From NCBI RefSeq assembly GCF_023156385.1, contig NZ_JAKZAK010000007.1:140795-204794 (forward strand): 64,000 nt of DNA. The letters run 5' to 3'. This document shows, piece after piece, positions 40,633 to 49,181 of the stretch (position 1 is the first letter of the stretch; the number at the start of each line of letters is the position of its first letter). A model generated the notes under the pieces. It saw only the letters and a list, made by a program, of their open reading frames with translations. It had not been told where the DNA came from and searched no databases. A program made the position numbers and the translations under genes. This DNA comes from Marinobacter xestospongiae. Its GTDB lineage: Bacteria; Pseudomonadota; Gammaproteobacteria; Pseudomonadales; Oleiphilaceae.

Positions 40633-41489
40633 CTCCGGGTGCCGGTCGATTGTCGCTGGCGTTGTTGCTGACGCCGTTCCTGCTGTGGATCGTCTTGCTG
40701 GTACTGTTGCCCCACGCCGAGATGCTGCGGGTGTCGTTCCAGGTGCGGGAAAGCTGGGACACCCTCGACTGGGGCCTGACCCAGTACCGCAACTTCTTTG
40801 AAGAGGCCTACTACTGGCGCACCTTTCTGCGCACCGGGTTGATGTCGCTGTTCACCACCGCGCTGACGCTGCTGGTGGCCTTCCCCATCGCCTGGTACAT
40901 CGCCCGGCTGGCCCGGGGCCGCAGCCGGGGTGTGCTGTTTCTCGCCTGTCTGGTGCCATTCTGGGCCAGTGAGCTGGTGCGCACCTATGGCTGGATGATC
41001 CTGCTGCGGGAAAGTGGCGTGTTCAGCGCCCTGCTGCAGGGGGTGGGACTGGCGGACGGTCCGGTGGAAATGCTCTACAACGACGCCGCGGTCATCATCG
41101 GCCTGGTCTACAACGGCCTGCTGTTCATGGTGGTGCCGCTGGTAACCACCCTCGATGGCCTGGATGAAAACCTGGTGGAGGCCGGCTACGACCTCGGTGG
41201 CGGGCATCTCACCGTGCTGCGGGAAGTGGTGGTGCCCTGGGCTATGCCCGGTATAGTCTCCGGCAGCATCGTGGTGTTCATGCTGACCCTGGGCAGCTAC
41301 CTGACGCCGATCCTGATGGGCGGCAAGGACAGTGCCTGGTTCACCCAGCAGATCTTCACTCAGTTCATCACCCGCTTCAACTGGGAGCAGGGCGCCGCGC
41401 TCGGGGTGCTGCTGCTGGTGCTGTCATCGCTGATGGTGTGGCTGGGGCTGAAGCTGACCGGCCAGTCGCTGCGCAAGGTCATGGGGTGA
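40629..41489 (+). CDS. ABC transporter permease (PotB-like)
   Basis: 286 residues from ATG 40629. It has six membrane segments, with the EAA loop NLVEAGYDLGGGHLTVLREVVVPWAMPG. SRGVLFLACLVPFWASELVRTYGW is typical of PotB. It overlaps the ATPase gene (ATGA) and is followed after four bases by the second permease gene. Confidence 0.9.
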   Translation: MTPGAGRLSLALLLTPFLLWIVLLVLLPHAEMLRVSFQVRESWDTLDWGLTQYRNFFEEAYYWRTFLRTGLMSLFTTALTLLVAFPIAWYIARLARGRSRGVLFLACLVPFWASELVRTYGWMILLRESGVFSALLQGVGLADGPVEMLYNDAAVIIGLVYNGLLFMVVPLVTTLDGLDENLVEAGYDLGGGHLTVLREVVVPWAMPGIVSGSIVVFMLTLGSYLTPILMGGKDSAWFTQQIFTQFITRFNWEQGAALGVLLLVLSSLMVWLGLKLTGQSLRKVMG

Positions 41490-41493
41490 TGGC

Positions 41494-42351
41494 ATGATTC
41501 CCTCGGTACCCCGCTCACGTCTGTTCGATGGCCTCTACCTGGCCTATCTGGTGGCGTTCTTCATCTACCTGGCCCTGCCGCTGCTGGTGACCGCGGTGTT
41601 CGCGTTCAACGATGCGCCGTTCCCGTCGCTGCCCTGGCAGGGCTTTACCCTGGACTGGTATCTCGCCGACGGCGAGCAGGGCCGCACTGGCCTGTTCCAC
41701 GACGACGGCCTGCTGTCGGCGCTGTGGGTCAGCGTCCAGGTGGCGTTCTGGGTCACTCTGGTGAGTGTCGCCCTGGGCTGCTTCAACGCGGTGCTGTTCG
41801 AGCGTCTGCAGTTCCGCGGCAAGGAGTTGCTGTACATCGTGATGCTGCTGCCACTGGTGATTCCGGGGGTGATCCTCGGGGTCTCCATCCTGGTGTTCTA
41901 CAGTGGCATGGCCAATTCCGTGTCGATGCAGTGGCAGATCGAGCTGGACCTGTTTCGTCCCGGGTTGCCACTGGTGGTGATGGGGCAGGTGGCGTTCATC
42001 ACCACCCTGTCGACCCTGGTGATCGCGGCGCGCCTGCGCAAGTTTGATCGCCAGCTGGAAGAGGCCGCCCTTAACCTCGGGGCCACGCCCATCGTGGCTT
42101 GGTTCACCGTGACCCTGCCCTGGCTGCTGCCCGCCATTGGCGGCGCGGCGGCCATGGCGTTCCTGATGTCGTTCGAGAACTTCAACACCACGGTGATGCT
42201 CACCGGCAGCGATACCCCGCTGACGGTGGCACTGTTCAACCGCCTGCGGGAAGGTTCCACCCCGGTGCTGAACGCGGTGGCGCTGCTGTTGATGGTGGCC
42301 TCCGCCGTGCTGGCGCTGCTGGCTATGGGACGGTCACGCCCGGGACACTAG
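41494..42351 (+). CDS. ABC transporter permease (PotC-like)
   Basis: 285 residues from ATG 41494 with six membrane segments. The EAA loop is QLEEAALNLGATPIVAWFTVTLPWLLPA. The segment FAFNDAPFPSLPWQGFTLDWYLADGEQ is PotC-like. It ends the operon and overlaps the convergent MFS gene by 29 bases. Confidence 0.88.
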   Translation: MIPSVPRSRLFDGLYLAYLVAFFIYLALPLLVTAVFAFNDAPFPSLPWQGFTLDWYLADGEQGRTGLFHDDGLLSALWVSVQVAFWVTLVSVALGCFNAVLFERLQFRGKELLYIVMLLPLVIPGVILGVSILVFYSGMANSVSMQWQIELDLFRPGLPLVVMGQVAFITTLSTLVIAARLRKFDRQLEEAALNLGATPIVAWFTVTLPWLLPAIGGAAAMAFLMSFENFNTTVMLTGSDTPLTVALFNRLREGSTPVLNAVALLLMVASAVLALLAMGRSRPGH

Positions 42352-43552
42352 GGCTGACCCGCGCCCCCAGGCGCCAGCTCAGCACCACCACCAGCGCCAG
42401 TCCGGCGGCCAGTGCCAGCAGCAGGCCGCTGTAGCCGCCGGCGTCCAGTACCAGCCCCGCCAGCATCGGCACCACGATGCGAGACAACGAGAACACACTC
42501 GACTGCAGGCCATAGTCCAGCGCGGTCCAGCCCGGGCGGGTGTGGTGCATCATCAGCCCGAACATCACGCCGGCTGCGGCACCCATGGCCAGTGCCACCA
42601 GCAAGGCGGCACCCTGCAGCAACACTGGGTGCGCCAGCCGGGTTGCGATCAGCAGGGCCAGGGTCGCCAGCAGTCCGGTCGCCGCCAGCAGCGGCAGCGC
42701 CCAGGCGGTGCCGATCCGGGCCACCAGCCGCGCGGCGGCGAGACTGGCCAGTGCCGCCAGGGCGCCGCCGGCGATCCCCACCACCGCGGCAATGCGGTCT
42801 GCGGCCAGGCCGTGATCCAGCAGCAGGGGCTTGAGGTAGACCCAGGCGGCCCCGATGAACGGAAAGTACAGCGCCACCAGCAGACACCAGGCTCGCCGCA
42901 CCGGCGACTGAAAATACCCCCGCCAGCTTGCCCAGGTGGTGGCAGCCACCAACTGGCGGGTGGCGCTGCTGTGGTCAGCGGTCGGGGCCAGCCACAGCAG
43001 TCCCATTGCGCCCAGCGCCAGGCCGCCGGTCAGCAGCAGGAACGGCCAGGCCCACCCCAGTTGGTTGTGGACTAGCAGCATCACGCCGCCCCCCAGGATT
43101 GCCCCCAGCGACGTCGCCGCCGAACGGATGGCGCCGGCGCGCCAGCGTTCATCTGGCGGCAGCCGGCGAATGGCAAGGGCGTTGATGGGAATGTCCGCCC
43201 AGGTGCCCAGCAGACTGGTGATCAGCGCAGTGGTGAACAGCAGACCCCAACTGCTGCGGTCGATGGCCAATGCCGCCAGCGCCAGCAGCCCGAGACCGTA
43301 GCCGAGGATCAACACCAGGCTCCAGCGGCGGTAGCGGTCGCGCCCCGCCCCGAAACGGTCAATCGGGGTGGCGAGCAGGAACTTGATCACCGCCGGCAGG
43401 CCGGCGAGCTGGAACAGCCCGATTTCGGTGCCGCTCCAGCCTTCGGCGCGCATCACCAGCGGCAGGCCGATGTAGAGGTAAATCACCGGTGCGGTGAGCA
43501 CCAGGTTGAGCCAGCCCACCAACAGCTGGAATCGCCAGTGACCGCCGCTCAT
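42323..43552 (-). CDS. MFS transporter, RhtX/FptX-like (siderophore-related)
   Basis: 409 residues from ATG 43552, which overlaps the methyltransferase stop (ATGA). It has twelve membrane segments. LYIGLPLVMRAEGWSGTEIGLFQLAGLPAVIKFLLATPIDRFG, in the first helices, resembles RhtX/FptX inner-membrane siderophore importers. Position downstream of a FyuA-like receptor and a methyltransferase, with a Fur box at the cluster promoter, fits import of an iron complex. A longer frame starts far upstream but would run through the methyltransferase gene. Confidence 0.75.
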   Translation of the reverse strand: MSGGHWRFQLLVGWLNLVLTAPVIYLYIGLPLVMRAEGWSGTEIGLFQLAGLPAVIKFLLATPIDRFGAGRDRYRRWSLVLILGYGLGLLALAALAIDRSSWGLLFTTALITSLLGTWADIPINALAIRRLPPDERWRAGAIRSAATSLGAILGGGVMLLVHNQLGWAWPFLLLTGGLALGAMGLLWLAPTADHSSATRQLVAATTWASWRGYFQSPVRRAWCLLVALYFPFIGAAWVYLKPLLLDHGLAADRIAAVVGIAGGALAALASLAAARLVARIGTAWALPLLAATGLLATLALLIATRLAHPVLLQGAALLVALAMGAAAGVMFGLMMHHTRPGWTALDYGLQSSVFSLSRIVVPMLAGLVLDAGGYSGLLLALAAGLALVVVLSWRLGARVSPSVPGVTVP

Positions 43553-44592
43553 GCCGGTCGTGTCCCGCTGTGCAGCCATAACGGCGCCATCGGGAAGCGG
43601 TGGCTGAGTGTCGAGCGGCGGTCTTTTAGCCCCAGTTGCCGCAGCGCTGCTTCGATGGCGCCCGGTTCCGGCAAATAGCGGCCCCGCAGCAGCATCGGAC
43701 TGTAGAACGGCAGTACCGCCGCCGCCGCTTCGGCACTGGCGGGGCGTTCGGCGTGGGCGCAGATCAGTCGCCCGCCGGGCGCCAGGGCTTCCACCAGTCG
43801 GGCCAGCATCGCCAGGGGATCGGGCAGGAAGTGCAGCACCGAGGAACACCAGATCAGGTCGTAGGGGCCTTGCAGGTCATCCTCGTCGGCCTGTCCGCCC
43901 ACCGCGGCCAGCCGCCCGGTCAGCTCTGCCTGGCGAATGTTGCCGGCAGCCACCGCCGCACTGGCAGGCAGATCGAACACCACGCCGGTCAGGCTCGGGT
44001 AGTGCTGTGCCAGGGCGATGGCCACCAGCCCGGGGCCGCCGCCGAGGTCCAGCAGCCGGGTTGCCGGTGCCAGCGGTGGCAGGGTGGTCAGGTGCTCCAG
44101 CACTGCCGGCACCGTCACCGCCCGCTGTTCGGCGGCAATCTGCTGTTGTGCCGCCCGGGCCCAGGCGGCCTGGGCATCCACCGGCCCCTGTGCCGGGGAG
44201 GCCGTGGCTTGCGGTTCCGCTTCGCCGCGCAGTCGCGCTTCCAGGTCCTGACGACTCTGGGCCAGGGCCTGGTGGCGGAACTGCCAGGCCTGGCTGCAAT
44301 CGTCCGGGCTGTCGGGGCTGAAATAGCGGGCTGCCAGGGCGCTGCTCTGGTAGCGGTGGCCGTCGGGGCCGGGCCAGCGCTGTAGCAGGCCCAGGCCCCA
44401 GAGCTGGTCGAGCACCACCCGGGTGGGCTGTGACTGCCAGCCCAGCGCGGCGGCGAGGTCGTCGGCGGTATGCGGCTGCTGCAGTCGGTGGGGCAACTGA
44501 TGGGCCAGTGCCAGATCGAGAGTGGCACCCTGGACGGCGGCGCCGGCGAGCTGCCAGTAAGGCTGCAGGGGATGGTTGTGGGACGTCGGCAT
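43549..44592 (-). CDS. O-methyltransferase-like SAM enzyme in siderophore cluster
   Basis: 347 residues. The N-terminal 100 residues form a helical dimerisation domain (LALAHQLPHRLQQPHTADDLAAALGW). The SAM motif is ATRLLDLGGGPGLVAIALAQHYP, followed by GVVFDLPASAAVAAGNI and GPYDLIWCSSVLHFLPDPLAML. This is the methyltransf_2 layout, as in acetylserotonin and caffeate methyltransferases and antibiotic O-methyltransferases. A role in modifying a siderophore or metallophore is inferred from the neighbours. It lies 93 bases downstream of the TonB receptor gene. Confidence 0.8.
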   Translation of the reverse strand: MPTSHNHPLQPYWQLAGAAVQGATLDLALAHQLPHRLQQPHTADDLAAALGWQSQPTRVVLDQLWGLGLLQRWPGPDGHRYQSSALAARYFSPDSPDDCSQAWQFRHQALAQSRQDLEARLRGEAEPQATASPAQGPVDAQAAWARAAQQQIAAEQRAVTVPAVLEHLTTLPPLAPATRLLDLGGGPGLVAIALAQHYPSLTGVVFDLPASAAVAAGNIRQAELTGRLAAVGGQADEDDLQGPYDLIWCSSVLHFLPDPLAMLARLVEALAPGGRLICAHAERPASAEAAAAVLPFYSPMLLRGRYLPEPGAIEAALRQLGLKDRRSTLSHRFPMAPLWLHSGTRPA

Positions 44593-44685
44593 GGGGAAGT
44601 CCTTGCGTAGTTGTTGAAAGATTATTGAGAGATTGTTGAAAAGTGGTTGGCATGGCGTTGTGGTCGTGGCGCCGGAGCCGGCGCA

Positions 44686-46683
44686 TCAGGGTTGCCAGGT
44701 CAGCGCCAGACGCCAGCTGCGGGGTGGGCTGTACACCGTCACGAAGCCGTTCTGATAGCCCACGGCGTCGTAGTGCTGGTCGCTGAAGTTGTCCACCTGC
44801 AGGTCCAGTGACCAGTCGCCGAAACGGTAGCCGGCGCTCAGGTCGAGGCGACCGTAACCGCTGCGGCGATACTGGTTGGCGGCGTCCAGGTAGGTCTTGC
44901 TGCTGGCCAGCCACTGCAGCTGACCGTGCCAGCCCGTGGGGTGATCAAAGCCCAGACCCAGATGGCCATTGAGATCGGGGGCAAAGGGGTTGCGATGGCC
45001 GTCGTAACGGGCTTCGCCATCACGGAAGCGATCGAAGCGCAGGTGATTCCAGGCCAGCCCGCCCTGCAATGACCAGTGGTGGCTGAGGCGGTATTCCAGA
45101 TCCAGCTCCAGGCCCTGGCCGCTGCCGGAGGCGGCGTTGGTGAGGTACATCCGGCCCGGTACAGGCATCTGCATGACCTGCATGTCGTCCACCGTCATGT
45201 GGTAGACGGCGAGGGCGTAGCGACCGCGCTGCTGGTGAAAGCGGCCCTTGGCGCCAAGCTCATAGGACCAGACCTGTTCCGGCTCGAACGCCGCCGGCCC
45301 CACTCCGGGCGAGATGGTATTGAAACCGCCGGCGCGCACCCCGTGGCTAACGCTGCTGTAGAGCTGGTGATCCGGTCGCCGGCGGTATTGCAGCGACAGT
45401 TTGGGGCTGAGGTGAAGCCACTGGTCCTGCTGGCGCTGGCCAGTGGCGAAGTGGACGCGGGCCTGCTGCTGTTCCAGCCTCGCTCCGGCCGCCAGGGCCC
45501 AGCGCTCCGCAATGGCTTGCTGCCAGTGACCGAACAGCGCCAGGGTGCGCTGGCTCTGGTCGGCCTGTTGGCGTTGGCTTGCCATGGGGGTGACCGCGAG
45601 GTTGTCGAGCGCGTTGTCCTGCCAGTCGCCGTAGAGGCCCGCGAGCCAGTCTGCGGTGCCGCTCTGGCCCTGCAGCCGCAGCTCCTGGGACCACAGTCGC
45701 AAGTGGTGGTCGCGACCGATCAGCATCCGCTCTGGGGGCTGGAAGTCGGTATCCTGGCGGACCTTGTCGCGGTAGTCGTTATAGGCGCTGATGCTGCGTA
45801 ACTGCAGCCCGGGCGCCAATTCCTGATGCAGGTCCAGAGCCCAGGTTTCGCCGTGGGAGCGGTTCCAGCCGGGACTGTCGGAGGCAACGGCACGAGCGCT
45901 GGCCTGCCCCGGGCCCCAGAGGGCGGCGCCGTCATCATAGCGCTGGCGACTGTGGCGCAGCACCAGATCGGTGGTGTCTGTTGGCAGCCAGCGCAGCGAT
46001 ACATTGAGGTTGTGACGCTGGCGATCGTCCGCCTCGTCGCCCCGCAGGGTGTTGTCGATGAAGCCGTCCTGGCGTTGCCATTCGCCACTGATGCCGGCAA
46101 ACAGGGTGTTGTCCACCAGCGGCCGGGCCAGCACCACACGGGCCTGTTGCTGATGGCGATCACCTGCGGCCAGGCTCAGGCGGCTGCGGGGCTGGTTGGT
46201 CAGGGGCCGGCTGTGGAGGGCAATCACCCCGGCCTCGGCGTTACGGCCGTAGAGGGTGGACTGGGGCCCCCGCAGCACTTCGATCCGTTCCAGGTCCAGC
46301 AGGCGGTTGTCGAACCCCTGGGCGGTCAGGGTGGGGACGCCGTCCACCAGTAGCAGGGTGGAGGTGGCAAAGCTGTTGAAGTTGGCGGTGAGCCCGCGCA
46401 GTACCGGTGAATGCACTCCGGACTGGCCGAAGGGCTGGAAAGCCAGGCCGGGCACCCGCGCCTCCAGCTGTTCAATAGTGTTGACGCCCTGCTGGCGGAG
46501 GACGTCCGCGTCGATGGACAGCACATTACCGGCAACGTCGTCGAGGTCGCGGGCGACTTTGTCGGCGGTAACGGTCACCGGTGGCAGGGCCAGCGGGGTG
46601 TTGCTGGCGAAGGTGCCAGGGCTGATGATCAGGGCCAGCAGGCCGAGGGTTATGGTGCGATGGCGATACCGTGGCGGGCTCAT
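44686..46683 (-). CDS. TonB-dependent outer membrane receptor, FyuA-like
   Basis: 665 residues. A signal peptide precedes the TonB-box region (LPPVTVTADKVARDLDDVAG). The plug has INTIEQLEARVPGLAFQPF-like text, RGLTANFNSFATSTLLLVDGVPTLT and RIEVLRGPQSTLYGRNAEAGVIALHSRP. The barrel ends with YDAVGYQNGFVTVYSPPRSWRLALTWQP. Length and blocks resemble the pesticin/yersiniabactin receptor FyuA. It heads the minus-strand iron cluster, with a Fur box in its 214-base upstream region. Confidence 0.88.
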   Translation of the reverse strand: MSPPRYRHRTITLGLLALIISPGTFASNTPLALPPVTVTADKVARDLDDVAGNVLSIDADVLRQQGVNTIEQLEARVPGLAFQPFGQSGVHSPVLRGLTANFNSFATSTLLLVDGVPTLTAQGFDNRLLDLERIEVLRGPQSTLYGRNAEAGVIALHSRPLTNQPRSRLSLAAGDRHQQQARVVLARPLVDNTLFAGISGEWQRQDGFIDNTLRGDEADDRQRHNLNVSLRWLPTDTTDLVLRHSRQRYDDGAALWGPGQASARAVASDSPGWNRSHGETWALDLHQELAPGLQLRSISAYNDYRDKVRQDTDFQPPERMLIGRDHHLRLWSQELRLQGQSGTADWLAGLYGDWQDNALDNLAVTPMASQRQQADQSQRTLALFGHWQQAIAERWALAAGARLEQQQARVHFATGQRQQDQWLHLSPKLSLQYRRRPDHQLYSSVSHGVRAGGFNTISPGVGPAAFEPEQVWSYELGAKGRFHQQRGRYALAVYHMTVDDMQVMQMPVPGRMYLTNAASGSGQGLELDLEYRLSHHWSLQGGLAWNHLRFDRFRDGEARYDGHRNPFAPDLNGHLGLGFDHPTGWHGQLQWLASSKTYLDAANQYRRSGYGRLDLSAGYRFGDWSLDLQVDNFSDQHYDAVGYQNGFVTVYSPPRSWRLALTWQP

Positions 46684-46780
46684 GATCGTCTCCCTTCAAA
46701 GTTGAATGCGCGGTTGAATGCGCGTTGGACCAAAGCTGAATGAGCGTTGGGAATCTGGAGGCGTCATTGTATGATCAGGA

Positions 46781-46795
46781 TGAGATTCATTATCA
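46781..46795. promoter_or_regulatory. Fur box between the FyuA-like receptor and AraC genes
   Basis: TGAGATTCATTATCA is a 7-1-7 inverted repeat; the reverse complement TGATAATGAATCTCA matches the consensus TGATAATNATTATCA at 12 of 14 fixed positions. It can serve both divergent genes. Confidence 0.75.
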
Positions 46796-46897
46796 TTTGA
46801 TTCGTATGCCAAACGGAGCAAGACGTATGCAATCCGGAAATCGGAGCCTGGCAGATGGTGAAGGTGGCGGTGGCGGTGGAAGTGGAGGTGGAGAGCA

Positions 46898-47842
46898 GTG
46901 AGCTATCGGATCGACAGCGGTGAGGCCATTGCGACGACTCGTCCCGGGGCCTGGCAACGGCGCTGCCTGCCGTCACGGGTCGGTGCCTGTGTGGTGGATC
47001 GGCTGGCGCTGGCGGACGGTGTGGCGCTGGTGTGCTCCGATTACCGGCCCCGGGAGGATCTGGTGGAGGTAAGTGAGCTGGCGTTGGCGGACCCGGTGGT
47101 CACCCTCACCGTCGGTCTGGAAGGTCGTTCCGGATATCGTGGCGACCAGGCCGACCTCGGTTTTGTGGCCGGCCAGACCACCGTGACCCGGTTCCAGCAG
47201 GCCCGCGGCGAGCGCCGTTACCGGGCCGGTGAGCGGGTACGGCAACTGCGGCTGATGGTGGCTGCCCCGGCGCTGGCCCGTTACCGGCTGGACGATTTGC
47301 TGGGTGGGCCGGGCAGGGCGGCGGTGCAGCAGCTGGAACAGGCGGCGACGCCGGTGCCGATGCAGCCGTTGGTGGCGCAGCTCGAAGCGCTGTACCGGCA
47401 GTCACCGGAACAGCGACTGGAGCTGGAGATTGCCGCCCTGAGTCTGCTGTCGGCGCAGGTTCAGCGGCTTGTGCCGCCAGCGTCTGTGGCGCGGTCGCCA
47501 CGGGATCGTGAGGCGATTCGCCAGGTGCGGGCGTTGATGGTGGCTCAGCCGGAGCGGCCGTGGACGCTGGCGATGCTGAGCCAGGCGGTGGGGATCAATG
47601 AGGCCAAGCTGAAGGCGGGGGTGCGCGCCGAGTATGACACCACCCCGTTCCGGTTGCTCACCACCATTCGCATGCAACGGGCGCGGGAGCTGTTGCAGCA
47701 AGGCCATCCGGTGGCGACGGCGGCCTACCGCAGTGGCTACAGCCATCCCGCCAATTTCAGTCTGGCGTTCAAGCGCTTCTTCGGCGAGTCCCCGAAGGTG
47801 GTCGCGCAGCACCCTGACGACTGGCAGGTGAGTCACCGCTGA
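46898..47842 (+). CDS. AraC family regulator of the siderophore cluster (PchR/YbtA-like)
   Basis: 314 residues from GTG 46898 with the strong SD GGAGGTGGAGA just upstream. The N-terminal part is a divergent effector domain. The C-terminal AraC domain begins near residue 205 (EAIRQVRALMVAQPERPWTL) and ends with the second helix-turn-helix (VATAAYRSGYSHPANFSLAFKRFFGESPKVV). It is divergent from the FyuA-like receptor and shares the Fur box, the arrangement known for PchR and YbtA, which activate the receptor gene when the siderophore is present. Confidence 0.87.
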   Translation: MSYRIDSGEAIATTRPGAWQRRCLPSRVGACVVDRLALADGVALVCSDYRPREDLVEVSELALADPVVTLTVGLEGRSGYRGDQADLGFVAGQTTVTRFQQARGERRYRAGERVRQLRLMVAAPALARYRLDDLLGGPGRAAVQQLEQAATPVPMQPLVAQLEALYRQSPEQRLELEIAALSLLSAQVQRLVPPASVARSPRDREAIRQVRALMVAQPERPWTLAMLSQAVGINEAKLKAGVRAEYDTTPFRLLTTIRMQRARELLQQGHPVATAAYRSGYSHPANFSLAFKRFFGESPKVVAQHPDDWQVSHR

Positions 47843-47874
47843 GGGCGTCTTCGATGTGAGCCGGCAGCAGCGCG

Positions 47875-48906
47875 CTATGGGTGATCCTGGGTCAGGTTCA
47901 GGATCAGGTGACCAGGCCGTTCCTCGATACCAAGCCGAATACCGCTTAATTGCTCGATCAGTGCCCGATTGGTGCGGGCATGTTCCGACAGCGGGGAGCA
48001 GGATAGCTCCCCACCACCGGCCACCAGCAGGGGCAGCATGGCCTGATCGGTGAGGTATTCGCACAGTGCCGCCTGGCTGGTGAGAAACCGCTGGACCCGG
48101 CGGGCGAGCCGGGCGGCCAGGGTTTCCGCCCTTAACCGGTGCTGACCCAGGGCGGTAAAACAGGCGTTCAGGCCGTCGAACGACAGGGTGTGACTGAGCT
48201 GGTTGCCGGGGCAGTCGGCGTCGGCGTGACGAATCGCATAGCGGCTGTCCGGCAGCGGGCAATGCTCACGGTAGCTGTCGATTTCCCGGGTGCCGATGGT
48301 GTGGCGGACGTTGCTGAGATGCGCAACCACCTCACTGTCACTGATGGCGGGCCGGCGATCGATGACGATGGGGGACAGGGTGCTGGGCTGGATATGGGCG
48401 ACCCATTGGCCGCCGCCGGCGGGCATGTAGCCCCAGCGTTCCACCTCAATCTCGATGCTGGCCCCGAACCGCCTCAGCAGCGGCAGGAATGCCGCTTCCA
48501 GAAACGTCAGCGACGGTGCCATCGGGTTGTGTGTGCCCCCGGAAAAGCGCACCGTGGAGGGTTCGGCGGCCTGCAGCAGTGGCAGCACAATGGTCTGGAA
48601 GACCAGCGTGGTGCTGCCCGCGCTGCCGACATCAAAATGGTAGTCGCCGCCACGCACCGGGCCTGGCACGAAGCTGAGCCGGTCGGAGCCCAGCTCGGCC
48701 CCCTCGACGGTGGCGCCGGAGATGGCCTGCGCGGCGCGCACGCAGGCCAGGTGCTGACGCATCAGCCCGGGCTTGGGACGCTTGCCCCGGATGTGTCGGA
48801 TCGACAGCGGGTGGCCGTGGAGCAGGGCGAGGGTCAGGCTGCTACGCAGGATCTGGCCGCCCCCTTCGCCCTGGCGACCATCAACGTCCTTGTGGTTGTT
48901 ATGCAT
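47875..48906 (-). CDS. rtcA: RNA 3'-terminal phosphate cyclase
   Basis: 343 residues. The N-terminal signature DGRQGEGGGQILRSSLTLAL and the later VRGGDYHFDVGSAGSTTLVFQT are those of RtcA. The His of SPLSEHARTNRALIEQL corresponds to the adenylated catalytic His. It converts RNA 3'-phosphate ends into 2',3'-cyclic phosphates through an adenylate intermediate. It is downstream of rtcB in the same orientation, but the 273-base gap holds a large palindromic element. It is convergent with the AraC gene. Confidence 0.95.
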   Translation of the reverse strand: MHNNHKDVDGRQGEGGGQILRSSLTLALLHGHPLSIRHIRGKRPKPGLMRQHLACVRAAQAISGATVEGAELGSDRLSFVPGPVRGGDYHFDVGSAGSTTLVFQTIVLPLLQAAEPSTVRFSGGTHNPMAPSLTFLEAAFLPLLRRFGASIEIEVERWGYMPAGGGQWVAHIQPSTLSPIVIDRRPAISDSEVVAHLSNVRHTIGTREIDSYREHCPLPDSRYAIRHADADCPGNQLSHTLSFDGLNACFTALGQHRLRAETLAARLARRVQRFLTSQAALCEYLTDQAMLPLLVAGGGELSCSPLSEHARTNRALIEQLSGIRLGIEERPGHLILNLTQDHP

Positions 48907-48915
48907 AGGGCCTCC

Positions 48916-49181
48916 AGTGTCCCGTCTGGCTAATGCCTTAGCCTACTGAGCTTTTGAAAAGCCGAAGAGCTAGGCGTGCTGGTGAAGGTTTGGTGGTTCC
49001 AAATCGAGACAGCAGAACGACGCTGTTCGGCTTTTCAGAAGCTCCCGAAGGGCTTGCCTCTGAGGACTCTGAGCCTGTGTTGCCAGTACTTGATGTGGAA
49101 CCACCACACCTGCGCACTGGCGCCTTGGTCAAAGTCCTCAGAGGCAAGCAGTAGGCTAAGGCATTAGCCAGACGGGACACT
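48916..49181. repeat. 266-bp element with perfect 33-bp terminal inverted repeats between rtcB and rtcA
   Basis: 48916-48948 and 49149-49181 are perfect reverse complements over 33 bases (outer end AGTGTCCCGTCTGG). Inside, 48948-48970 pairs with 49022-49044 (21 of 23), 49052-49068 pairs perfectly with 49133-49149 (17 bp), and 48987-49001 (loop of the first hairpin) is complementary to 49096-49110 (inside the second) at 14 of 15. The right end includes the last two bases of the rtcB stop. No transposase is present. It is either a MITE-like insertion or a structured RNA. Confidence 0.85.

Noticed and set aside
48139..48933. 264-codon plus-strand frame opposite rtcA
   Set aside because: rtcA is fully conserved on the minus strand, and the plus frame has no recognisable content.
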